Origin: Chara braunii
Lineage: Eukaryota > Streptophyta > Charophyceae > Charales > Characeae
Length of the DNA: 21,977 nt
Assembly: GCA_003427395.1 (NCBI GenBank)
Contig: BFEA01000313.1
Location: forward strand, 855,057-877,033
Direction: 5' to 3'
Shown here piece by piece: positions 10,247 through 21,142 of this stretch; positions within the stretch are counted from its first letter, which is position 1, and each line of letters starts with the position of its first letter. Below the pieces are notes generated by a model that was not told the origin of the DNA, did no database searches, and saw only the letters and a list, made by a program, of their open reading frames with translations. The position numbers were made by a program, and so were the translations under genes.

Positions 10247-11960
10247 TTATTCAGCAGGTAGGTCCCAGTTCTTGAAGTGGATGATGCCCTTATCGATTTC
10301 CGCAAATCTATTCTTGCCGAGCCAGATTCTTTCAAAGTTTCTCTGGCTCGTTTCTCTCTTTTCTGGTTGCGAGATTTTTTGTTGCGCTTTTTGTTCTCTG
10401 TTCCACTGGGCTCTTATCTCTGTTTGAATTATGGTTTTGGTTTCAGTCCACTTCTCATCTACGATGGTATTTTGACTAGCCAAGGTACCCTTGCACCTTG
10501 CTTTCCAGATTACCCAAAGGGTCGCTCTCCTCAGAAGGTCTACTAGAATAATTTCTTCCTCTTCAAGATCTTCTTCTTCTATCCTCCCCGACAACAAGTA
10601 AGTCATATTCAAGGGGTAGGCATGATCCGTTAGATTGACCCACAGAGATTTCGTTATATCCTAGAGCTATTGCGCTCGTTGGCAGTGTACAAGGCATCAG
10701 CAATTCTTCAACGTTCTCACTGCACATTTTGCACCATACCAATTGTTGATGATGCTTCTCTTGCTTCCTTCTTTTGCCTAACCATTGGTTGACTGGAATA
10801 GCCCAATAGATTATTAATTTATTAGCCATTGCAAACTTCTGATCCTTGCCGGTTTTATGCTGGCATACTGGTTCCATGGGATTTTGCCCGCCCAACCTGC
10901 GTTTTCTCCCACATTTTTCTTCCATCTCGCTGTAATAATCCATTGGGGATCTTCTGTTTGATTTCTCAACCTATACCCTGCTTTGACTTTGTAGTCATAG
11001 ATCAGTGTGAGATTTCTAGTGCCTCTTTCTCCCCCGGGAATGAACCAACCCCATTCCGTTGGATCCACTTTTAAGTCTTTTATGTCCTGGTCGAGCCTAT
11101 AGATCCAGGTTTTCTTCTGGCCTTGATCGTTAAGTGAAGTCCTTTTACGACTGAGTCTGGGTCAGCATGTTCTGACCTTGTTAAGGTTTTTGAGTTCAAT
11201 TATTGCGTTTTGCTCAGTTGCTTTGCCAGGTTTTGCCCAGGTTTTATGCGGGTCTATCCATTCAAAGGACTCGAATTCCGCCCCACCTCCTTCTGTGTTT
11301 AGTACCTTGATTAGTTTGTACCATTCGGTCGGAGGGGCTGGTCCCTTTTTTGTGGCCCAGTCCCCTACTGACCATTTGGTCTTGGATCTTAGTAATAATT
11401 CCCATTTCAGGGGGACACTTTCCAGTAGGCTTTCAAGTTGTTCCTTTAGGTTGTGTACCCCTTTTAATTTGGCTCTAAGTTCTTGGGTTGTCTTCCATCT
11501 ATTTTCTTTCGAGCTCCATAAGCGATCGACTTTCCAAACTCCATTGCCAATCCATTTTTTCCACTTCCTACCTTTGGAGTTTAGGGTCCAAGGCGTTTGT
11601 TTTTTGTCCTTTAGCAAGGGGTTTCCGAATAGGGGTTGTCTCAACACTTCCTCCCTGGTCTGTAGGGTTCTGACTTTTTGGGGACAGCATGCTCTCCAGT
11701 TCGAAATCACAGTGATCCAGTGTTCGCTGGGCGGATCCCTTCCATCTATCAGCCTGCTGTTTTCTTTACGTCTGGGATTCCATGATGGGTTGAGGATCCA
11801 TTGATAACCTTCTATGGCAGGATCTACTTTGAACGGTACTACGTTGCAAATTTGATGAAGGGTCATGTTGTGCCACGGTAGTCCTTTGTTAAATAACAAC
11901 TTGATTACCCACTTTAATTGCAGTGCTTGGAATTGGATTGTCGGGGTTAACAGGCCAAGC
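10247..11960 (-). pseudogene. LINE ORF2 C-terminal region with RT-associated zinc-binding domain
   Basis: From about 11960 the minus strand reads IQFQALQLKWVIKLLFNKG and continues as one open frame to 11162. This has the Trp-rich segment WKKWIGNGVWKVDRLWS and Lys-rich stretches typical of the region between the RT and the zinc-binding domain. A second piece (11068-10814) has YDYKVKAGYRLRN. A third, in another frame, carries VWCKMCSENVEELL, the Cys-x2-Cys part of the RT zinc-binding domain. The last piece (10612-10247) has LRRATLWVIWKARCKG and a charged tail ending at 10247. Frame changes lie near 10900 and 10650. Its role in LINEs is thought to be RNA binding. Confidence 0.8.
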
Positions 11961-12049
11961 CCTCCTAGTGCCTTTGGTCTGGTAATGTACTTCCAGGCTA
12001 CTTTGGTAATGTATTTGTCATTGACCGCGTCTCCTGTTCACAGATAGGC

Positions 12050-13200
12050 TTCTAGTTTCCTCTTGAGGGTGGTGAAGAAACTTGTGGGGGGATTCCAAAA
12101 AGATGCCACATACCAGCCCGTGGAAAGTATCGAACTATTGAGTACGAGGACCCTCCCCATGAGTGAGACACTCGCTACTTGCCACGCTACTAGCTTGTTT
12201 GTCATCTTAACCAGAAGGCTGGAACCTTAAGTCTCACTGGTTCCATTTACTGACACTTGGATACCCAGGAAACGCACTGGGTGTTGTGTGTCCAACCACT
12301 ATTGTTCGCGGGTGTCCTGAGTCTGCGGGGGGGTTTCAGACGAAGACAACCACCAACCTGCATTCCAATTGATCTTCATTTCCGATGCTAACTGGAAGGC
12401 TTGCATTGCTTTTGTGAGTGCTAAAAAGGACGAATCCGACACTTTGATGAGCACTGTGAGGTCATCCGCAAAAAGCATCACCGTGGGGATGGGGAGCAAC
12501 TTTCCATCATGTTGGGTGATAAGTTTTCTATGGACGGGTCTTTGCGAAGGAAAGCGGCTATTGCTTCCATTATGAAAAGGAAAATTGGTGCTGCTAGTGG
12601 GTCCCCTTGTCTGACAGTTCTAGACATTTTATACGTTTCTGAGAGGTGGCCATTGACCTGCACCATCCCTCTGGCATCCCCGTATACGACTCTTATCCAC
12701 TTTCTGAAATTTGGCCCTACCCCAATCTTTTCCATGCTTTACTGTAGGAAATCCTAGTTAACTTGGTCATACGTTTTCTCAAAGTCAAAGAAAAGTATGG
12801 CTGCTTGTATTTTTTTATCCTTTATAATTTTGGTAGCTTCATTTAGGCAGACCACGTTGTCGAAAATGTATCTCCGCGGAATGAATCCTGTTTGTGGAAG
12901 CATTTATCTGTTACGTTCCTTATTCTATTAGCCAGGGCTTTGGCTAAGATTTTGTACACCACGGGCAGAAGGGTTAGAGGTCTGTAGTTCCTTATGTCTG
13001 TTCTATCCCCTTTTTTGTATAGGAGGGTGACCACCCCCGGTGCTTAATTCTTCTCCCAGAGAGCCTCTATTGAACGCTTCCTTAAAAAAGGTTGTGATTG
13101 CGTCACCCATTAAGTGTCAATTCTTCTGCCAAAAAACTATTTCGGGAAACCGTCCCTTCTCGGGGTTTTGTTTGGTTGCATACTCTTGAGAGCTTCAAAG
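12050..13200 (-). pseudogene. LINE ORF2 reverse transcriptase domain, multiply frameshifted
   Basis: The entry motif MQPNKTPRRDGFP lies near 13190-13140. LLYKKGDRTDIRNYRPLTLL follows near 13030-12980, then PVVYKILAKALANRI. Catalytic motif A (FFDFEKTYDQVN) is near 12760-12795, motif B (TVRQGDPLAAPIFLFIME) near 12630-12590, and the FADD box (MLFADDLTVLI) has its two Asp codons at 12461-12466. The catalytic Asps are intact, but the pieces are in at least three frames and have stops, for example directly after motif A. The order and spacing leave no doubt about the family. Towards 12050 the thumb-like region is still readable in fragments (SLMGRVLVLNSSIL). Confidence 0.9.
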
Positions 13201-13849
13201 AGTTCCGCCTTCGAGATGTCCTTTTTTAGATAAGTGATGGCTTCCTGTTTAAGACTTTTGTCTAAATGTTTCAGAATTTTTTCTCTTGCTTTCTGTGTGT
13301 TTTTGGCATTATCGAGATTAGTCTTGGATGTGTAGAGGCATTGATAGAAATCGGAAGGTTACCTTGAGCGTTTTGAGGCTATGTATTCTGCTATTCCTGT
13401 GGTCCGCCTTAACTCTCTAGAAGAAGAATTTCGTCATGGCTTCATTGCTTTCCCAATCTCTCACTCTAGCTCTAATGGCTAGTCTTGTCTCTTCCAGACC
13501 GCCCATTGTCTAAGTTCCGCCCTGGCTTCTTCCATGAGTTGTTCGTATAGTGGCGCCCCCGGGTTAGCAATGAGGTTAAATTTTGCGGGTTCTACCATTG
13601 CTTCCAAATTTTCCTGTCTTGCCCTCCTCCTTCTGGCTTCCTTCCTCGAGAAAAGGCTCGCCCACTTTCCTAGTCGCTGGATTGCAGGTGGCAGATCATT
13701 AAGAATTTCCTCCTCCCTAAAATTATCCCTTAATTCTGCTTATTTGCTTTGTAGGTCTTGTCTGAAAGTATCTAGATTGAGTGATGTATTAAGTTTAAAG
13801 GAACTCCTCCCTGGGGAGTTGTCAAGGGAGAGTGAGAGGTTGATAGAGA

Positions 13850-14600
13850 TTGGATTATGGTCGAACCCGTCATAGTACGGTAGCCTTCCAATAGAACTTT
13901 CCAAAGCAGCTCCCTCCAAGGTTTCAAATATGAGAAAAAAATCGATTTTTGAGAAGGTTGTTCTTCCCTAAGACGTTTTCCTGATACAGGTGTAATCTTT
14001 TCTGGACGGATTTAGCATCCTGTAGGGATCCTTTAGGTTTTTTTCTACCATAAGTTCGGACAAGGCCGACGTGGCAGGATCTTCAGAGGAATCATTGGCC
14101 CCGGATATCCTGTCCAAATATGGGCACCCCTACTATGACTGTGTGTCTTTGGGGAGGATAAAAATCGCTGATTTCCTTAAGAAACTTTATTTTGTTATTC
14201 GATGAATTGGGGGCATAAATGTTTATAATTGTAATCTCTTCTTCCTTGTAAGAAAGGTCTGAAGGATCTGTTGTGGTGGATGTGACTACCATGAAATGGG
14301 CTGCTTCTATGTTCTTATGTACTAAAATTAGCACTCCGGTTGAGGCAGGGCTAGGGCTATGGGCTACTACTATAGCCTTGTATTTTCCCGTTCTTCTAAG
14401 GATCTCCTCTCTTACGGTTATGTGGGCCTGGGAGCTAGTCAGGTGCGTTTCCTGGAGACAGAGAATGTCCGGGGGGTTGGGGTCATTCCATCCATCCGTT
14501 GTCATGAGGCATTGCCATTTTTCTGGGTTGGACAGAATTGTTGCCAGCCCCCTTACGTTCCAAGACCGGATGCCTAGGTCCCCCCTTGATCCCTTCAGTG
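13850..14600 (-). pseudogene. LINE ORF2 endonuclease domain (APE-type)
   Basis: This domain would nick target DNA to start insertion. Minus-strand motifs are IRSWNVRGLAT (conserved Asn), ILCLQETHL (metal-binding Glu), STGVLILVHK, ITIINIYAPN, then VIVG before a frame change near 14118 in a G run. At the site of the usual GDFN motif the Asp is Ala in the continuing frame. Further on, SKIDFF and DHNPI mark the last catalytic Asp-His (about 13856-13864). The first ATG in frame (14505) lies after the WNVRGL motif, so the true start codon is lost or in another frame. ORF2 begins close after the ORF1 end at 14642. Confidence 0.85.
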
Positions 14601-14641
14601 ATTGATTACTACATTTTTGTTCTTTGTTTGGTTCGATTGGT

Positions 14642-17062
14642 TTAAGATACGCAAGAAGAGCTACCCTTTGTCTCGTCCTCCAGTGGGAATAATTTCTCCA
14701 GCAGTTCCTCCTCCTCCAAAATCATGACCCCTGCTTCTGCTAATGTATCCAGGCTTTTGCTGCATTATGGGTCGTAGTTACCTCATTCCCCAATGTTGTG
14801 ATGGGCAAGCTTGCTACAATCCACCAAGGTCTCCATTGCCAACCCTCGGCCAGTTCTGTTTGTTGGCCGAAACAGGCTATAATTGGCCTTGCGTCATATC
14901 GAGGAATTTTCTCCGTTTCCCCAATGACTCGTGCCCCCTTTAGTTCTTCTTCTGGTGTCGGCTTACCTGCAATTCCTGTGAATTTTGGTTCCTTCCCCTT
15001 GGTGATTCCCTTCAACTCATCGCTGCATTTCTGTCCCCGTTGCAGCTTGGACAACCGTGAAGTCTTTGTCCATCGCTACCTACCACTCCCCACTCGCGTT
15101 AGCCTGTTGAATGGGTATTATTGCTCTGGATGGAAGCAGAAAATTGGCTTATTTCCTCGCCCTTTCCCAGAAGTCGTTGTGACCCTGGTACTGCAGGTCT
15201 TGCACCACCATCATGAGGCGGCTCATCTCCTCATTGAGCTCGCTAAGCCTTTCGCATTGCGCCTGGAGGGACTCCACCTCAATGCCAGGTGCGCTAGTGA
15301 GTATTCCTTTTGGTTCAGATCTGGTTGTGACTGGCCCTCACTCTGGCTGCTGCGTGGCGCGGTGGTTTTGTAGGTGGCCAGCTTGGTTCTTTGAAGGCAC
15401 TTCCATGCTTGTGTCCTCCTTTGCTGCACAATATTTTTTCTCTGCATAAAAGGCTGCCAGCTCTCCTTCTCTTTCCAAGGGAGCGAAGGGGTTCTCCGAA
15501 AGTGGGATGACCTGCGTGGGGTTCGCCGCTTTTGCCCTTTGTTTGGTTTTTTGGTCTTCCTTGTACAGGATCATTTGAAGTTCATACTTCTCTTGTTTTT
15601 TCTTCTCAAAGTCCTGGATGAATTCCACCAGTTCACTTTCTTGGCGGTCACTCCACGGGACATACCACTCATCCTGATCTTCTTCCGAGTCTGGTGCGTC
15701 CCTATCTTTCTGTCCCTCATGGTGTTTCCTTTTTTCTCCCACCGCGGGGTCCCTGGTCGCTAATCCCCCCATGAGATCCAATTTTGGCATCCCTTTTACC
15801 TGTTGTCCTGCTTCTTTCGCTGTTTCCTGGTCCTGTGTCTGCGTGGTTTTTGTTTGACCTTTCAGAGTTCTTGTGTACGTCATTTGCTCTACATTGTTCT
15901 CCTCCTCTTTTTCTGATTCCCTCTTTTGCTTGACCACTTCTACCCATTTCATTTCTTCCTTTTCTTGCACCAACTGCAAATCCACGCACAAATCTCTTTC
16001 CCAAATCTCTTGCTTCAAGTTTTCCACGTTTATTGTTGGGTCCCTGGTGAAACACGTGGGGTATTTCCTTTCTACCCTCATTGACTGTCATCTGCTGTCA
16101 TAGGGGGGGTATGCTTCCGGCCTCCGGGTTGGTTCACTATCTAGGATCCATACCCAGTCCGGGACATCCATGTTATCGTTGAAAACCCAGCCTGCGTATT
16201 GCACACCCAGTACATACCAAAAACCTTTTTTGTTCGTCACCTCTTGCAGGTTGGCTGTTCTTAGCGGTTTGGGCTTCGAGTTTTCCTTTGTTTTGGGGCA
16301 GTTGGGATCGGTACCCAGATATCCTCTTTGCCTGCACTTAAAACAGAATGGGTTGGCCTTGCTGGACACCGCAATTCTGTTCACTTTTTCATCCTGCAGA
16401 AAAAAAAAACACTCATCAGGTATGTGCGGCATCGGGTTTTCCCCTATGTCCAAAACCACCGTCATTTGATTATGTTGCGGCGTGAGGAAGTCGCGTGTTG
16501 CTACAATCCAATGCAGTTCCTTAAAATTTCCATATTCCATCTTTACTCTTTCTTTGACGCAGTCGTGCATTCCTTCCGGCACGTTGTCGAATTGAATCCA
16601 GAAGTGCTTTTTGATCAAGTGATGTTTGTATTTTAAGGGTGTCTGCTTATAAGCTGCGGCCTTTTTCCATGGGTGCACTGTGACTACTGTTGAGTTGCAG
16701 GTGAAACATTGTTTGTTAAGAAAGCAGTCAGTGCCGCATCCATGCATAACACCATAATCATGTTTCTTGATCTTGGATGGAAGGAGACTTTGGGATTCAT
16801 CCCTTGGACTGGTTCCAAGCTTTTCAATTTTTCCCATATCCACTTCAATTTTGCCTGTCTGCCAAATTCTTGACTTTTTCGTGAAGGTGAAAAGAACGGC
16901 GTGCTTTTTGTGGAGCTTTTCCAACTTGGAGGTTAATTATTTGGGGCATTCGTAGATCACAATCTCTTCCTTGTTGTTTCCGCCATGGTCGATGAGTTTG
17001 GCGGTTTTGATGAGGGGTGTTCTTGTCTGTTCCGTGAGCCAATTTTGCATTTCAATTCCCAT
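14642..17062 (-). pseudogene. LINE ORF1: nucleic-acid-binding protein with CCHC knuckle
   Basis: ORF1 proteins coat the LINE RNA. From ATG 17062-17060 one frame runs about 637 codons to a TAA at 15149-15151, interrupted only by TAA 16937-16939, TGA 16088-16090 and TGA 15338-15340. The first half resembles the DUF4283-like fold of plant LINE ORF1, with FWIQFDNVPEGM and VVLDIGENPMPHIP. A zinc knuckle follows (16298-16345), whose expected His is Tyr (CFKCRQRGYLGTDPNC). A long charged region (KWVEVVKQKRESEKEEEN) and a heptad-like ESLQAQCERLSELNEEMS coiled coil come next. After 15149 the text continues in a second frame (15054-14740, KLQRGQKCSDELKG) and returns to the first for LEEEELLEKLF, ending at TAA 14642-14644. 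At about 800 codons it is long for an ORF1. Confidence 0.78.
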
Positions 17063-17407
17063 GCCCTCCCTCGTTGTGACTAATAGTGGTTCGGGTGTCG
17101 GTTGCTTGATATTTGTGCTGGTCTCCTATGAGGGAAAGGTTGAGTAAGTGTTACAACGGGGAGAGCTTAGGCAGCGGGGCGAGTGAGGGGGTAGGCGCTT
17201 GGACGGCTGGTTGCGTGTCAAGAAGGTGATCGTGAAAGTGAATAAGAGATACACTTAATAGGAGAGAGCTTAACTCGAGGATGGGTTAGTGGGTGGGGGC
17301 GCTAAGGGGGGCAAGAGAATGGGTAGGTGGATCGGAGGTGAGGGAAGGAGGGTTAAGAGGCTAAAACAGGATTAGTAAGTAGGAGAGAGATGGGTCAACA
17401 AAATTAA
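17063..17407. other. LINE 5' flank or leader, no gene
   Basis: The plus strand is G-rich (minus strand C-rich). A TAG closes the ORF1 frame about 70 bases upstream of the first ATG. It may be the LINE 5' untranslated region, passing into the minisatellite. No promoter motif stands out. Confidence 0.4.
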
Positions 17408-18410
17408 AGGGAAACGGGATGGGATTGGAGCGGGGAGGGATCGGAATAGGAGCGGGTCGAGGTCGGGATGGGGGTGGGATGGGAGCGAGATGGGGGCGGG
17501 ATAGGAGCCGAATGGGAGTGGGATAGGAGCGAGATAGGAGCGGGATGGGAGCGGGGTAGGAGCAAGATAGGAGCGGGAAGGGAGCCGGATGGGAGCGGTA
17601 TGGGAGCGGGCTAGGAGCTGGATGTGAGTGGAGTGGGATCGGGAAGGAGGCGGGATAGGATCAGGATGGGAGGGACAGGAGCGGGAAGGGAGACGGATGG
17701 GAGCGGTATGAGAGCGGGATGGGAGTTGGATGGGAGCGGAGTGGGATCGGGAGGGAGGCGGGATAGGATCAGGAAGGGAGCAGGATAGGAGCGAAACGGG
17801 ATCGGTATGGGATCGGGATGTAGGGGGATTGGATAAGGGTGGGATCGGGATGTGGGAATGGATCAGTGTGGGATCGGCATGTGGGTGGGATAGGCTTGTG
17901 ATGGGGGCGAAATGGGAGTGGGATTGGATCAAGGTGGGAGCGGGATGGGAGCGGGATGGGGGCGGCTTGGAGCGGGATGGGATCGAAATGGGAATGGGTT
18001 GGGATCGGGATGGGAGTGGGATTTGAGATGGGTGGGATGTGAGATGGGTGGGATCGGGATGGAATCGGGATGGAATCGGGATGGGAGCGGGATGGGAATG
18101 GTTTAGGAACGGGATGAGATCAGGATGGGAGTGGGATAGGATCGGGGTGGGAACGGGATGGAGGTGGGAGGGGATCGGGATGGGAGTGGTCTGGGAGCTG
18201 GATGGTAGCGGGGTGGGAGCGGGATGGGATCGGGACAGGAGCCGGATGGGAGTGGGGGGAATCAGGATGGGAGGGGGATGGGAACGGGATGGAGCTAGAG
18301 TGCGATGGAATCGGGGAGGGGCAGAGATGGGGACGTGGGAAGGAACGAAATTGGGACCGGGAGGGGGTATGTTGGGATGGGATCGGTGTGGGAATGGGTT
18401 GGGCTTCGAG
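17408..18410 (+). repeat. 11-bp G-rich minisatellite with higher-order structure
   Basis: About 1 kb of head-to-tail units close to GGGATGGGAGC, with common variants GGGATAGGAGC and GGGATCGGGAT. Because 11 is not a multiple of three, stop-free reading can run through it: the minus strand holds a long Pro/Ser/His-rich frame (17372-18613) that is a by-product of the repeat. A higher-order period is visible: CGGATGGGAGCGGTATG starts at 17586 and 17694, 108 bases apart, with matching neighbours. Four G runs closely spaced (for example 17465-17483) could form G-quadruplexes. Units get more diverged to the right. Confidence 0.9.
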
Positions 18411-18468
18411 ATCAGATTTGGGAATGTTTCGGACTTCAAGATCGAGGCTTTAAATTCGAGTGCGTAGT

Positions 18469-18625
18469 AAGGGAAGGGTGGAAGGGGGCGAAACGTAAGG
18501 AGAAGAAGAAGGGGAAGAAGAAGAAGAGGAAGAAAAGAGAAGAAAAAGAGAGGAGAAAAAAGGAAGAAGAAGAGGAAGAAGACAAAGAGAGGAAAAGGAA
18601 AGACGGAGAACAAGAAGAAAGGTGA
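18469..18625 (+). repeat. Polypurine tract (GAA/AAG-rich)
   Basis: Almost pure A/G sequence of AAG, GAA and AGG triplets, with rare C, T or CGT interruptions. Such tracts can form triplex DNA. Translated frames here (Lys/Glu-rich on plus, Phe/Leu-rich on minus) are composition artefacts. Confidence 0.75.
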
Positions 18626-18639
18626 AGGAAAACTAGTAG

Positions 18640-19231
18640 GAGAGTTGTCGTCGATTACTTATCCTCACGGAGATAATACCGACGATGACTATAATGGCGC
18701 GACATGGCTGCAGAGAAGACTAGCACAGCAATGGTGGTGTGGCCCGCCGGCGGTAAACGTGCTGATGACAGGGAAGACGTGTCCCAATGATGACGATCGC
18801 CGTAATCACGGCATTGGCGTCGCGAGGCGATGACGATCTCGATTATCACGTGACTCGACAACGACAATGGCATTGATCGTTGTTGTCCCTTTCTTATTTC
18901 GAATACACCCCCCTTTCCTTTTTTTTTCTCACTGCTCCTCTCTTCTGCCTTGTTCCTCCCTCTTCTCTGTGCGTCGTTTCTAGATTCTTGCTCACCTTTG
19001 GTCGTGTCCGATCTTTCCCTATTGTGACTTTTTCTTCCCCGTATCACTGTTTCTCCATTTGAATCCTTCCTCCCCGAGAGTTTTTTGTCCCTTGCCCTTC
19101 TTAGTTTCTCTTATCCTTGTTCTCCTTTCCCTTCCTTGTCCCCCTTTTCCACTTTTGTTGCCTGTGTGAAAACTATTCTCTCCCCTATTCTTTTTACCCC
19201 TTCGAGCTCGCCTCCTTCTCTCACGCCTCTG
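18640..19231. other. Non-coding stretch, no gene recognised
   Basis: There is no protein family resemblance on either strand. The left part repeats short GATGACGATC-type phrases. An interrupted inverted repeat (ACAACGA...TCGTTGT) lies at 18858-18883. From about 18890 to 19230 the plus strand is pyrimidine-rich. Confidence 0.4.
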
Positions 19232-19388
19232 CGCCACACCCTAGGGTGTGGCGTGATGTGGCTTAAGGTCGTTCTTCCCGTAGCGTTGCGTTCAAAGTTC
19301 GAAAAATGGCGGTCACACCCACGCGTGGTACTTCGCGCCTTGCCACGCGAAGCCGCGTCCGCTAGGGAGTGTTAGCGCTCGCGCTAAC
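19232..19388. repeat. Cluster of four palindromes/hairpins
   Basis: A perfect 22-bp palindrome CGCCACACCCTAGGGTGTGGCG lies at 19232-19253. A 10-bp palindrome CCACGCGTGG follows at 19319-19328. A hairpin CTTCGCG/CGCGAAG is at 19331-19337 and 19346-19352, and GTTAGCGC/GCGCTAAC at 19371-19378 and 19381-19388. Four perfect self-complementary sites within 157 bases in a GC-rich island is unusual for this window. Function unknown. Confidence 0.75.
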
Positions 19389-19477
19389 CGGAGCGGCGCA
19401 GTCGCCAGTTTACCTTTCACCAACAAAGGGAAACAGTAAGAGTACCCTCGAGAGCCCGTTCTCTACTCCGATCAGAA

Positions 19478-19496
19478 GTTTTTTTTCTTTTTCTAA
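19478..19496 (-). other. A-rich tail of the U6-like copy
   Basis: On the minus strand, directly after the U6-like 3' end, the sequence is nearly all A (two G inside). A true U6 gene would end in a T run here. The A-rich tail points to an RNA copied back by LINE-type machinery. Confidence 0.6.
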
Positions 19497-19600
19497 TTTT
19501 AACGATTTCTCAATTTATGCGTGTCATCCTCGCGCAGGGGTCATGCGAATCTTCACTCTCTGTATCATTCCAATCCTTTTTAATGGATGTCGAAAAGGAC
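19497..19600 (-). ncRNA. U6 snRNA-like sequence, probable retropseudogene
   Basis: Read on the minus strand from 19600, this follows U6 spliceosomal RNA through most of its length: a GTCC start, GATACAGAGA (19557-19566, the 5' splice-site-binding ACAGAGA box), AAGATT, GCATG, CCCCTGCGC (19532-19540), AGGATGACACGCA (19518-19530) and AAATTGAGAAAT. Differences argue against function. The 5' stem-loop is damaged. Three bases are added after ACAGAGA. The catalytic AGC triad reads CGC. There is no T-run terminator, and no TATA box is visible about 30 bases upstream. An A-rich tail follows. ATCAGA at 19471-19476 and 19607-19612 could be a short target duplication, though weak. A diverged functional U6 is possible but unlikely. 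Confidence 0.85.
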
Positions 19601-20154
19601 ATTGCAATCAGACGCTCGAGTAACGCAGGTTGCGGAAAGCCGGCCGCTACAAGAAAACGCATGCTAATAAGCAATTTGAGCCTGGAAAGCAACCCAGTCT
19701 CTAGCAGGGTTCTTGCTGTGAATAAGTTCGAGCACGAATCCACCACCACCTTCAGCAGGGTTCTTCAGCGTTAATTTGGGCCAGTGGTGGTTCGCTCAGG
19801 TTTCCAGTTTTATGTTTGAACAAATCAAATATAAAAAAATAGACAGCCAAAGGTCTATTTCGTGCCTCCAAGTCCTCCTTTGAGTCTATGCATGCTCAGT
19901 TCATCGTGGACTCCACAGGCTCATCAGATCTGCGCCTGACCTAAAAATTGCCCTGAGAACAGACATAACGACCACATGCTTTACTCACAGGCTTCGCCCT
20001 TGCGCTGTTTGGCCTCAACTACTGACAGCGTGGATTCAGAAATGCACCATACTTGCGGTGCACGTGCGCCATGCACCATACGGAAACTAGTGTTGGGCTG
20101 AAGATGCGCATTTTTTTTTGTTTTTTTCCCCTCGGCGCGGTGTATGTGTGTAGA

Positions 20155-20157
<3 letters not shown>
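19601..20157. other. Non-coding stretch, no gene recognised
   Basis: It contains a direct repeat AGCAGGGTTCTT at 19703-19714 and 19754-19765. An 8-bp inverted repeat AAATAGAC/GTCTATTT lies at 19837-19844 and 19853-19860, with an 8-base loop. ATGCACCATA occurs twice (20041 and 20072), near a CACGTG core. No coding frame is convincing. Confidence 0.45.

Positions 20158-20234
<77 letters not shown>
20158..20234 (+). repeat. (GA)n microsatellite, 77 bp
   Basis: Thirty-eight and a half uninterrupted GA units. Shorter GA runs recur at 20322-20333, 21280-21296 and 21378-21391. Two of the short runs are followed by a similar GTTGTRAT phrase, which suggests related sequence context. Open frames through this tract are artefacts. 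Confidence 0.95.
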
Positions 20235-20236
<2 letters not shown>

Positions 20237-20580
20237 TGGTTCTATCTGTTGTGATGAGAATGATGTGTCTGACTCTTTGTCTTTCTTGCACACATCACTC
20301 ATACGGCTCGTACCTAAGTTCAGAGAGAGAGAGTTGTAATGAGCCGAGCCTTGTTGAGAAGCCAAACAGCAATGCAACAGACGTCTGTACCCAGCGTGGC
20401 TCATGAAGTCTCCAACAACAATTACAAGTCCATGTCACGATTATGTGCACAATTTCAGAGTACTGTCTCGTTAAAGAAGAGCATGAGAGAGTAGCAAGGG
20501 GAGAGAAAAGACAGAGAAGAGGAGGAGGAGAGTCTCAATGATAATCAATAGTGCATGTATGTCTCCCTCTCTGTAACATA
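20235..20580. other. Non-coding stretch, no gene recognised
   Basis: There is no protein family resemblance. It has a short GA run at 20322-20333 and a purine-rich patch at about 20490-20532 (GAGAGAAAAGACAG and GAGGAGGAGGAG). Confidence 0.4.
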
Positions 20581-20790
20581 CTGCGTAGCCACGCAGGCCT
20601 GGAGGGCCCGTCCCGCATTCTCAGCCTAAAAGCCTAGAAATAAGGGCTTACAGGCCCCCTGTCGTTTCAGCCTGAAAGACTGAAAACGAGGGCCTGCAGG
20701 CCCTATTTCGTTTTCAGCCTAAAACAGGGCTTTTCAGCCCTGAGGCATTTCAGCCTGAAACGGAGGGCCACTTTCGGGCCCTCATAAGAT
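20581..20790. repeat. Tandem array of hairpin-forming units
   Basis: TCAGCCT begins at 20621, 20667, 20714 and 20750 (spacing 46, 47, 36), each followed by AAAA or GAAA and then a GGGC/GCCC hairpin. Examples are the perfect palindrome GGGCCTGCAGGCCC (about 20690-20703), AGGGC/GCCCT (20726-20741) and GAGGGCC/GGCCCTC (about 20763-20782). A separate hairpin CTGCGT/ACGCAG sits at 20581-20596. Each unit therefore carries its own inverted repeat. No coding frame is present. Confidence 0.75.
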
Positions 20791-20918
20791 CAACCTACCC
20801 TAACACTCAGGCACAAAACCAGGGTTTCAGGAACACGCTATTTTTGGCCGGTTCCCACGACAGCCTCAGCAGGAGCTGCAGCGGCAGCCCCTGATTCCCT
20901 TCGGCATTGGCAAGAGCA

Positions 20919-20953
20919 GCCTCCTGGACTGCCTCGCCCTGCAGTCAGGAGGC
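20919..20953 (+). repeat. Strong hairpin
   Basis: GCCTCCTGGACTGC (20919-20932) pairs with GCAGTCAGGAGGC (20941-20953): 13 base pairs, one bulged base and an 8-base loop. It lies in a CAG/CTG-rich patch. It could be a structured RNA or chance. No neighbouring gene helps to decide. Confidence 0.6.
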
Positions 20954-21088
20954 AGGCCGAGTAGTACATAGGAACTTTAGGAAGTTCCCATGCACTTCAC
21001 GGGTAGGTAGTTGGACAGAAGGCAGGAGTAGTCTTCAGGATTCGGCCGCAGCACTCTGGAGGAGCGCTGCAGGAGCAGCTTAGCGCTA

Positions 21089-21142
21089 GCAGTAGTCTTC
21101 AGCGCTGGGCGCTAGTAGCAGCAGTAGTCTTCAGCGCTGGGC
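21089..21142 (+). repeat. 32-bp direct repeat
   Basis: GCAGTAGTCTTCAGCGCTGGGC occurs exactly twice, at 21089-21110 and 21121-21142, 32 bases apart, with GTAGTCTTCAG also at about 21028. The AGCGCT palindrome occurs four times in 21060-21140. Confidence 0.8.

Larger units (their letters stand above)
10247..17062 (-). mobile_element. LINE (non-LTR retrotransposon), degenerate
   Basis: It is read entirely on the minus strand: ORF1 (17062 to 14642), then ORF2 with APE-type endonuclease (about 14600-13850), reverse transcriptase (about 13200-12050) and a long C-terminal region with a zinc-binding motif (to 10247). There are no LTRs and the order is that of L1-like plant LINEs. No RNase H domain was recognised. 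ORF1 keeps one frame for most of its length but has several stops. ORF2 has many frameshifts. The 3' end may reach the poly-T at 9157, or lie between 10037 and 10247. The 5' border is not defined; the first in-frame ATGs are 17062-17060 and 17050-17048. Confidence 0.88.
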